This document shows positions 34,861 to 43,168 of a stretch of DNA of 64,000 bases, in pieces. Below the pieces are notes generated by a model. The model made no database searches. It saw only the letters and a program-made list of their open reading frames with translations, and had not been told where the DNA came from. Numbering within the stretch: the stretch's first letter is position 1; every line of letters begins with the position of its first letter. Source of the DNA: Oreohelix idahoensis (lineage: Eukaryota; Mollusca; Gastropoda; Stylommatophora; Oreohelicidae). The stretch spans positions 101,852 to 165,851 of the forward strand of contig JAMPIV010008519.1 in NCBI GenBank assembly GCA_024509875.1, written 5' to 3'. Position numbers and translations under genes: made by a program.

Positions 34861-36272
34861 GTGAAAATCAGTACACATTTAACGAAAACTCAGAAAGAGA
34901 GAGTGCAACAGGTTCTAAATAATCATGCAGAGGTGTTAACAGACCGACCAGGGCATACAAACCTATTGGAATATGATATGAAACTAATAGACTCCACACC
35001 TGTCTGTATGAAACCATATTCGATTCCGTTTGCTAAGGAAAAAGCTTTGAAGGAGAGATAGACTATCTGTTGAAGGAAGGAATTATTTCGCACAGTGAGT
35101 CTTCGTATAGTTCCGGTGTTGTACTCTTAAGGAAGCCCTCTGGAGAACATAGACTCTGTATAGATTACAGGAGACTGAATGCTATTACAGAAGGACAGGT
35201 GGATCCATTGCCGGATACAAATCAGCTGTTTGCCAGACTAAATAAAGCTAAATATTTCTCAAAAGTGGATCTGAGTAAAGGATACTATCAGATTCCAGTA
35301 AAGCCTGAGGTTAGACCATACCTAGCTTTTAGTACCTCAGAAGGACACTATGAGTTTTAATAGATTGCCATTTGGATTGAAGAATGCGCCTAGTGTCTTC
35401 TCTAGAATGATGAGAAAAATTATTGGATCCTCTGAATAATCCCTGTATAACAAATTTTATGGATGATATCCTTATAGCAACAGAAACATTTGAGGAACAC
35501 ATTGACTCTCTGAACATGCTGTTTGATCGACTTAGGGAGGCAAATTTAACAGCCCGACCAACCAAATGTTGCGTTGGATGTAAAGAATTGGAATTTTTTG
35601 GGACACACAGTTTATCAGGGAAACATGACCCCTGACCCAAAGAATTTAGAGAAACTACAGAAAGCCCCGAGACCACAAACCAAGAAGGACGTGAGATCCT
35701 TTGTCTCATTATGTGGTTTCGACCAGAAGTATATCAAAAACTTTAATTCCATATGTGCACCGTTAACTGATTTGACACGTAAAGGACATCCAGATCGCAT
35801 TACATGGACACCACAATGTGAAATGGCTTACCAAGAATTGAAGGAAAAGCTCACAAGTAAACCCATTTTGAAATTACCTGACTTAAGTCAAGAATTCATA
35901 GTAAGGACGGATGCAAGTAATATTGGGTTAGGTGCAACTCTACTACAGAAATCAGATGCATTGAATGGGGAATTAAGCCCAGTGGCATATGCTAGCAGAA
36001 AGTTGAATAAAGCTGAAATCAACTACTCAACTAGCGAAAAAGAATGTCTTGCAGTAATATGGGCAATAAAGAAATTCAATATTTATCTATATGGGAAGGC
36101 ATTTAAGTTGCAAACTGACCACAAACCTTTATCGTTTTTAGCACAGGCTAAGCATGAGAACTCTAGGTTACTCCGATGGTCTTTGCTTCTGGCTCCATAT
36201 AATTTTAGCATTGAATATATATCTGGAAAAACCAATCTGGGAGCGGATTTTTTTAAGCCGCCATCCGTGTGA
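34861..36272 (+). pseudogene. copy 1 reverse transcriptase and RNase H, frameshifted
   Basis: This is a Ty3/gypsy-type RT. Fingers: YSIPFAKEKALKE, EGIISHSESSYSSGVVLLRK and HRLCIDYRRLNAITE. Palm: FSKVDLSKGYYQIPVKPE, then after a stop RLPFGLKNAPSVFSRMM, and the catalytic FMDD box (35456-35467). Thumb: LEFFG(H)T and RPQTKKDVRSFVSLCGF. RNase H (about 35890-36250): VRTDASNIGLGATLLQ, STSEKECLAVIWAIKKFNIY, QTDHKPLSFL and GADFFKPPS, with the D-E-D-D residues present. Frame breaks occur near 35060, 35360, 35425 and 35600. The gene ends about 90 bp before the polypurine tract, as the last pol domain. Confidence 0.9.
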
Positions 36273-36358
36273 TGAGAATCACCGTAAACCCCAGAAATAA
36301 TAATAAATTTCTCTATGTGTATATATAGAATAAAGGACTGACATATAATGTCTGTTTT

Positions 36359-36369
36359 AAGAGGGGAGG
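36359..36369 (+). promoter_or_regulatory. polypurine tract of copy 1
   Basis: AAGAGGGGAGG lies immediately before the 3' LTR (TGTCATG). It primes plus-strand synthesis in LTR elements. The matching tract of copy 2 is AAAGGGGGGAGGCTC. Confidence 0.85.
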
Positions 36370-38709
36370 TGTCATGAAATATTCTAATCCACATATATAA
36401 ATTATTAGGTAAATATGAAGCCTAACAAATAAAATTAATAAAGAGAAGAGCAATGGAAAAATAACAGTGCTGTCACAAAGAATGTACTCGAAATCCCCCT
36501 TGTTTTCTGCTTCGTCTGCAAATTGTAACGCTTTCACGTTGATATAAAAGCTTACTGTATTATACCCGCTTTCTTCAATGAAACGTGTGCTGTATTTCTT
36601 GGAAAAACATTGAGACGTACTGCGTAATGACCTAAATTAATCCTAACATTAATTATATTGCGTTACCAAAACGAACGAACAGTTGGACAAAAGGATAGCG
36701 AGAAGGGAGAGGCAGAAAGCCGAACATTAAACACGCGTCGCGCGATACACAAATGCTGCCATCACGCGTGTAAGTCTACATGCACTAATTTTTTTTTCAG
36801 ACGGACAGTGATAAAATACACTACCCTTTCCCAGAGTTAGGTTTATAAATCATAACAGACTCTTATTAGAAAAGATAACATTAGATGGGTTTACGGTTGA
36901 AAACATAACAGTACCCAGACAGCACATCTTCGAAACAGGAGGTAGAAGAAATTGCATATTTTGAACGCAGCCACGTAGCTCCTTTAAATTAGTATTTTTG
37001 GGTTCCTTAGGGCTTGCTGACAAATAATATGTAAAACGTTACGCAAAATAGTCCAGGAATTAATAAATTATACCCAAAATAAAATATTGGGGGTGCCTGA
37101 CAGCATAAAATCATTTCTGCTCATAAAATTTTTTTTATAACGTGTTTGAAAAAACCTTACGTTACATAAATAGCCTACCATGTAAACTCCAAATTGATTG
37201 GAGCGCAACAAATGAAAGCCTAACCACGATTGGTCGGGCTATAAATACTATCTTGGTTGTTAGGGGAGACGGGAAAAGATAACATTTTTTCAAACACTTG
37301 TCGAAACGTGGCTCATTGGCCAGTCTCGCTGATATACACACTTGGGAGCGTTAGTTCGAGACCACTAATTCAAATAAGCTTGATAAAGCGACAGTGCGTT
37401 GAAGCCAGCTCACATTTTTTGCTAAAATAAAAGCCTGGAACATAGGCAGAACGGAATTTGTGCCAGTTTGTGCCAGAATTCATTGCTAATCAACGTATCT
37501 GTGTTTATTTCCATGAAATTGTGGTAAGCTTGAACCATTCAGTATCTTTTAATGAAAAATTGAATGTGAATTGTTGATTTATGCCTGTATATATATGTGT
37601 AGTTCAGTGGCAAACGTGAGGTAAAGCCTATAATGCTCCAGCCTGAACAGAGGGTGTCGGAGAGAAGTAAAACGGCATGGAATGGCCAAATAGTACACTG
37701 ACACCTGGATGATTGACTAGAAAGAAATAATGCTGGAAGTGCAGAGGCGTAGTAACCATTAAGAAGGGTAATACTGGAATAAAGTATTTCAAATGAAGCT
37801 GACTGTTGGCCTAACGCTCTGAACGCAATGTTTGTGCTGTATTGTGATCAGTGTAAAAGAGAATATAAATTAGTTATGAAGTAGAAGGTACATCCTTCTT
37901 GATTTCAGGGACAGTGGTCTTGATGGTACTGAGCAGCATCTGGTCAGAGATTTGCTGAATCCAGAGTCGGACAGCATACTCCTTGGTCTTTTTAGCTATC
38001 AGTGAGGTGTCTCCTGAGCCCAGAGGAGAATTCGAGCAGAGGAGTCCTTTCCTGCCGCCATCACTCAAGATAAGCGAGTTGGCCAGCTGAGCTCAACATT
38101 ATGTCCCCTCATCTTGAAATAACTTTATAAAAATACCATTCAGAGGGGAATTTACTTGTCTTAAAATCAGGAACTGTGAACATCTCCAATAATAGTCCCT
38201 AAAGACAAACTATTGAAGTCATGATGACAAATACCAACAGAGCTTGAACAAAACAAAACCAGTATTACCTCATTTTACTACTACACAACTGACACACATA
38301 GAACATTTGTAATAATATATGTCACTACAATATTCATATTAAATACATTCTGTACATAACTTGTAATTTAAATTGATTGTGATTCCTGGTTCCCTTGTAG
38401 TTGAATCAGGACACATATTCATTCATGCCAGTAATGAATACATATTGTTATTCGAAAGTTTATCAGTGACTCTTTTAAGATATCTTTGTAGAGTGTTATA
38501 TGTATGTGAGTGTCACAGTGTTGTCAAGAGTAGTGGATTACATTAAATTGTTTATCTGTCTGTTGTTGTGACTTACACTTCTTCATACACATACCCTAGA
38601 CACATAACGTAGCATCACACTATTCCAGAATAATTCTGACTGAGATAAAGAGATATGTGGTAGCAAGTAAGGTTATCTATAATACACTACTTTTAATAGA
38701 TATAGATAC
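36370..38709 (+). repeat. 3' LTR of copy 1, right end deleted
   Basis: Aligned with 29675-32012. It stops at ..ATAGATAC, where the 5' LTR goes on CTTCACAGCTG.. for another 72 bp. The next bases (TCCCAACATTTACG) belong to the LTR of copy 2. The trinucleotide TAC is common to both sides of the break. Confidence 0.88.
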
Positions 38710-39214
38710 TCCCAACATTTACGTCCGCTTAACGCGTGTCGTAACTGTCACCTACTGACCACGATGTACGCGTGTCAGTTTCAAATCCCAGACAGCCTGA
38801 CTCCATTGCCCAAGTGAGCGCCGTGTCAGTTTGGGTTTTTCCAGACAAATGTCTGGATACTGACCGGTGCAGATGTAAAGTATCACACCTCACCGGGACT
38901 AATGCCGAGAAGAAGCTCGCGCGCTCGGTGAGAATGTAGACGATTTGCTACGTCCTATGTTCCGCGAACCGACTTATCACGCCTTCTGACGCCCTGCAGC
39001 CCTGACATCTACGTAATATCGTCCTAGCGCGATTCTCAGTTTAAGAGAAAGGAAAACAGGTAAAGTTTGCGAATTATATGAAAATAATATTCGCAAAACG
39101 AATGGATGAAAAATACACAGGAAAAAAAAATACAGAGATAATAAAAGAGAGAATTTATGTGAAAGAATAGGAAGAAGATGTAGGAAATTAAATGAATATA
39201 AACCCTACGTGACA
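38707..39214 (-). repeat. 3' LTR of copy 2, proximal part
   Basis: Identical or nearly so to 45252-45760. On the minus strand it begins TGTCACGTAGGGTTTATATT, directly after the polypurine tract. Confidence 0.92.
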
Positions 39215-39232
39215 GAGCCTCCCCCCTTTAAG
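39215..39232 (-). promoter_or_regulatory. polypurine tract of copy 2
   Basis: The minus strand reads CTTAAAGGGGGGAGGCTC before the LTR start TGTCACG. Confidence 0.8.
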
Positions 39233-39341
39233 ATATGGAAGCACTCCATGTCTACGTTATGGAGTTTAATTTCCTATAACCGTAGCTTCGCGGTGTCTGT
39301 CCTCTTCCCTCTCATCTTCCCCCTCCATCTCTGTCCAATTC

Positions 39342-42300
39342 CTACTCAAGTCCACTCCTCAAAGTTTCCTTCCCCTGGAATGTCTCATATGCGCGCTTGA
39401 AAGAGCGTCGCCGCTTCTGACATTTTTGAAAGATTTCCTGTGATAGCGGTGGAATATCCCTGCCACTATCGTCATCTTCGTCAGTTTTGGCGATCGTCAG
39501 GAGATGGTCGGAGGTTGGCACTGGTTTTTCCAAGTATCTCTTTAAGAGATTTAAATGGAAAACCTTCTCCTTTCCTTCAATAGAGATCTGGTAGTTAGCC
39601 TTAGAAATCTTTTTCAGGACGGTAAACGGCCCTTGCCATCCGATCTTCAGTTGGTTGTTCTCGGTAGGGAGTAACACCAAAACTTTCTCTCCTGCTTCCA
39701 GTTCTCTCTCTTCCGCGACTTTCCTGTATCGGTTAGCGTGCTTGGTGCGTGCTCGCTTAAAGTTAGTCGTTGCTAGGTCCCATCCTAGTTTCAACCGTTC
39801 CTTTAAAACCGACACATATTTACTGGCTGAGACAACTGTCTCATCAGCCTTCTCGTCTGTCAGAGACTGAAGTAAGGCTTCAAGCGGGCCCTTAATGGGT
39901 CTGCCGAATAAGAGTGTAGCTGGCGGAAATCCTGTGGAAGTATGAGGAGATTCTCTGTAGCCAAATAATGCTGCAGGAATACAGAGATCCCAATCTTCAG
40001 GTTTCACTTGTGCCAGCTTACTTAGCATCATGGTGAGGTTTCCATTAGCACGTTCCACGAGCCCATTTCCCGCCGGAGTATATGGCTTAGTGTGGATGTG
40101 TTGGGTCCTCAAGATCTTAACGATCTCATCCATCAACAGGTTTCGGTATGGAGATCCATTATCCGTCAACACTTGCTGAGGGAATCCCAACCGAGTGAAA
40201 ATCTGCACGAGGGCTTCTGCGACATGCTTGGCATCTGCGCATGTTAGCGGGATAGCTTCTGCCCATAAAGTGCATGTATCGACTAAGGTCAGGATGAACC
40301 TGTTCCTTCTTTTAGTCCTTTCGAAAGGCCCTAAAATGTCGATCACAACCCGTTCGAATGGTGTACCCACTATTGGCATTTCACCCAAAGAAACTGGGGG
40401 TGCCCTTTGCTTGGGTGGCACACGTTGGCACTGGGCCCAGGATTTCACATATCTGATAATATCAGTATTTACTCCTGGCCACCAATAATGAGTGGTTATA
40501 CGTTGGTTTGTGGCGTTCTGTCCCATATGTCCGCTAAAGGGAAGAGAGTGCCCCATTTCTAGGATTTGGCTTCTGTACTGTTTCGGTACTAGGAGCTGGT
40601 TGTAACCTTGGTCAGGCTTGCCCGTTCTCCGATAAAGTACGCCATCCTCAGAAAAAATGTCCCCGTGCTGTTTGGGTTCCTTAGCCATGGGCAGTTTCCT
40701 AAAGCAGGGTGCCAAAGTAGGGTCCTTGTATTGCGCTTCTTTAAGTTCCATAGGTAACAAATTAGGCGCAGGCTCCCGTTCCTTCTTGGTTTGCCCTCTT
40801 GTAGTTACTGCTGCCACAATCGGCTCTTCCGGTTTCCCAATACACACGTATCTCCCGCCAAGTATGACTGGGTAGATGGGATCATCCATAACAGCCGCTT
40901 TGATCACACCTCTGACAAAGTCAGAGTGTATCTCCACCAATGCGATGGGAAGCGCTGTAGGTGCATCACTCTTACGAACTCCACAAAGTTTGACGGTCTC
41001 TCCTGTCTCTTGACCGGGTTTAACCAGCTTTCTGGCAACAATGCAATCATAAGAAAGCCCCGTGTCAAATAAGCAAGAAGTTTGAGAACCGTTCAAAATA
41101 ACAGAACCTCGCGTTGAGGGTGTATCCCCAACAGGTTGGGAATCACTGTCAATAATTCCGCCTTGCGAGACTGTCAATAAGCATCCGATGCGTTTAGGCT
41201 CGGTGTGCTCGGTCTGATCATATGTCCCGTGCTCAGGGGTTCTCCCTTTGCCACCTTGTCCTTTCTGGCTACGCTGCCATGTAGGGCGGTCGGGTTGATC
41301 AGACTGTTTGGGGTGGTTGGGGTACTTGTTCTTGTAGAACTTGGATTTTTCAGGAGGGGGGTTTTGAGGTCCAGTTTCTCTGTGGTTGTTTTGGTTAGAA
41401 GCCTGAGAAGATTGCTCTAGGTTATGTTTTCGAAAATGCTCCTCTGTCGGTTTCCGCTTTGTGGCCGGTAGTTCAGCCAGCGCATTGTGATAACGCTCAG
41501 ACTTTTCCAAAATGTCTTCAAGTTTTTCTGCCCCCTGCTCAGCGAGAAATCTCCGGGTATCAGCAGACAAAGTGTTCTTTATTTGTTCAGTTAGAACAAG
41601 TTCCTCAAGACCTTCATAGGTAGAGGGGAGCTGCGAAAGCTCAAGGCACTTTGTTAGATATCCCTTAAGACGAGATGAGAACTGGTGAAAAGTTTCAGAA
41701 TTCTCTTTCCGGCTGTTGCGAAACAGTTGCAAAAACTTGCGAGCGTTCATTTCAAAGCGCTCCAGTAACGCTTTCTTCAACACTTCGTAGTCGTCTTGTT
41801 GGCTACTTTCCAGCTTAGAATAAACATCATAAGCAGAACCTTTTAGGGCCTGGGAAAGTTTCATATTCCAACGCGACCTCTCTAACCCGTACAGAGTTGC
41901 AATTTTCTCAAATTTTTCTAACCATGTGTCAATCTTCTCATTTGGACAAGGAAAAGATTCAAGAGTGAAAGACATAGCATTTAGTTGAAGGGATTGAGTG
42001 TTAGCAGGGTCAGTTAAGGAAGAATGAGGAGAAGACTCTCCATTGCTGGAGGTAGAGGCAGCACCACGACTTTGGAACTCAAGAGTTTTAAGCGCCAACT
42101 CGTGCTGTCTCTGTTCCCTCTCCTTCTCGTGCTGTCTCTCCTTCTCTCTTTCCTCATGCTGCATCCTGCGAATTTCCATTTCCTCATCCATCTTCTTCTG
42201 CTGTAAAAGACGGTCTTCCCTTTCCCTCTCTCTAGCTTCTGCTTCTTTCCTCTTGAGTTCTTCTTTTTCCTCTTTAGCTTCAGCTGCTTTCCTCTCCGCA

Positions 42301-42410
42301 TCATATCTCTCAAGTTCGTCTCTGACAAAAGCTTTCGCTTCCTCTCCTTCCAGTCCCTCCTCTCTCGCTTCGTCCCTGAGAAGTTGTCTAAGCTTTGCCC
42401 TCTCGGCCAT
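39342..42410 (-). CDS. Gmr1-like gag-protease-integrase polyprotein, open, lacking RT and RNase H
   Basis: A single 1022-codon frame. Residues 1-115: charged coiled coil. About 140-310: capsid, whose C-terminal half is SCAN-like (LEELVLTEQIKNTLSADTRR, FLAEQGAEKLEDILEKSERY). About 310-420: polar linker without a visible CCHC knuckle. Protease active site LFDTG (Asp449-Gly451). Integrase: zinc-finger region (HYWWPGVNTD..KSWAQCQR), where Trp658 stands in place of the first Cys of CxxC, and catalytic core with Asp691 (VVIDILGP), Asp750 (VLTDNGSPY) and Glu786 (GNGLVERANG), a DD35E triad. Integrase C-terminal domain: LEAGEKVLVLLPTENNQLKI and GWQGPFTVLKKISKANYQIS. The start MAERAKLRQ is supported by copies 1 and 3. 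No RT follows before the LTR. Confidence 0.9.
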   Translation of the reverse strand: MAERAKLRQLLRDEAREEGLEGEEAKAFVRDELERYDAERKAAEAKEEKEELKRKEAEAREREREDRLLQQKKMDEEMEIRRMQHEEREKERQHEKEREQRQHELALKTLEFQSRGAASTSSNGESSPHSSLTDPANTQSLQLNAMSFTLESFPCPNEKIDTWLEKFEKIATLYGLERSRWNMKLSQALKGSAYDVYSKLESSQQDDYEVLKKALLERFEMNARKFLQLFRNSRKENSETFHQFSSRLKGYLTKCLELSQLPSTYEGLEELVLTEQIKNTLSADTRRFLAEQGAEKLEDILEKSERYHNALAELPATKRKPTEEHFRKHNLEQSSQASNQNNHRETGPQNPPPEKSKFYKNKYPNHPKQSDQPDRPTWQRSQKGQGGKGRTPEHGTYDQTEHTEPKRIGCLLTVSQGGIIDSDSQPVGDTPSTRGSVILNGSQTSCLFDTGLSYDCIVARKLVKPGQETGETVKLCGVRKSDAPTALPIALVEIHSDFVRGVIKAAVMDDPIYPVILGGRYVCIGKPEEPIVAAVTTRGQTKKEREPAPNLLPMELKEAQYKDPTLAPCFRKLPMAKEPKQHGDIFSEDGVLYRRTGKPDQGYNQLLVPKQYRSQILEMGHSLPFSGHMGQNATNQRITTHYWWPGVNTDIIRYVKSWAQCQRVPPKQRAPPVSLGEMPIVGTPFERVVIDILGPFERTKRRNRFILTLVDTCTLWAEAIPLTCADAKHVAEALVQIFTRLGFPQQVLTDNGSPYRNLLMDEIVKILRTQHIHTKPYTPAGNGLVERANGNLTMMLSKLAQVKPEDWDLCIPAALFGYRESPHTSTGFPPATLLFGRPIKGPLEALLQSLTDEKADETVVSASKYVSVLKERLKLGWDLATTNFKRARTKHANRYRKVAEERELEAGEKVLVLLPTENNQLKIGWQGPFTVLKKISKANYQISIEGKEKVFHLNLLKRYLEKPVPTSDHLLTIAKTDEDDDSGRDIPPLSQEIFQKCQKRRRSFKRAYETFQGKETLRSGLE

Positions 42411-43148
42411 ATTATGTCAGTGACTGAGACTAGTGGAGAACGAAAATAGGAAAAAGGATACACTGGTTCCTACCACTTACGAGAAAAAAATTACCAAAAA
42501 AAAAATCAAAAGATGATATATTTAACCCTGGGATACCTCCTCCAAAATAAAATCTAACTATCGCTGCTATTATCGGCAATAAAGCACTTAATGCAAAACA
42601 CGACTACGCCAACTAAATGGTAGTTAAGATTACAACTGAAAAATAAGTTGCTACAGTGGAAAAGCAAAAGAATATTGCAAAAATTAAAGAGAAAAATAAT
42701 CCCTTAATTTTTAAAAATCCACTATAAGTTCGCCCCTGAAGTCAGATCGGGTAAGGGAGAGAATTAATCTGGACAAAAAGTCCGAAACACACTCCTTAAC
42801 TTAGTTCAAACGCCGTTCTGCCTCAGTACCCAGTGAATGTTATACACTCACCACTTTACCAGCATTTAGTATTACAATCAGCAGTTAACATATATCCCGA
42901 CAAAATCAACCTGTAACCAAAATGTATATTATTCAAAGATGCTGTGGAAAAAAAAACTTATTAGTTTGTGTGGTCAGCACGCCCGTAAACAGATCGCTAG
43001 TCTAGGGGGTAATTTTTTTTTTTAAAAAGATACACAACTCACAAAACATCACACTCTTACTCTATATCAGAATACAGAATCTTAAGTACAAAATCCAGAT
43101 AGACGAGTCCACGTTTGTCGTACTCGTCTTCCTATTCTAAGTTCAAAG
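42411..43148 (-). other. leader (5' untranslated) region of copy 2
   Basis: About 740 bp between the primer-binding site and the gag start. It shows no coding match and contains poly-A/T runs. Copy 3 has a comparable leader at 21592-22280. Confidence 0.6.
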
Positions 43149-43166
43149 ACCGGAAACGAGCCCTCA
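43149..43166 (-). promoter_or_regulatory. primer-binding site of copy 2
   Basis: The minus strand reads TGAGGGCTCGTTTCCGGT, two bases inside the 5' LTR end (..CTACGACA). The first 11 bases match the tRNA-Pro complement TGGGGGCTCGT with one mismatch. Confidence 0.6.
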
Positions 43167-43168
43167 TT

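Larger units (their letters stand above)
29675..38709 (+). mobile_element. Gmr1-like LTR retrotransposon copy 1, inserted in the 3' LTR of copy 2
   Basis: Plus-strand element: 5' LTR 29675-32084, primer site 32090-32107, internal region with decayed gag and pol to 36358, polypurine tract AAGAGGGGAGG (36359-36369), and 3' LTR 36370-38709. The 3' LTR lacks its last 75 bp or so. At the same junction about 300 bp of the host LTR (44952-45251 in the other copy) are missing, so a deletion removed the element's right end together with its target duplication. Copy 1 is defective in every gene: frameshifts, no protease, no integrase core. Confidence 0.9.

Noticed and set aside
42024..42423. Plus-strand serine/leucine-rich frame opposite the copy 2 gag start, also 21245-21604
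   Set aside because: Antisense shadow of the charged coiled-coil Gag coding region; codons for Glu/Lys/Arg read in reverse give Ser/Leu/Phe.
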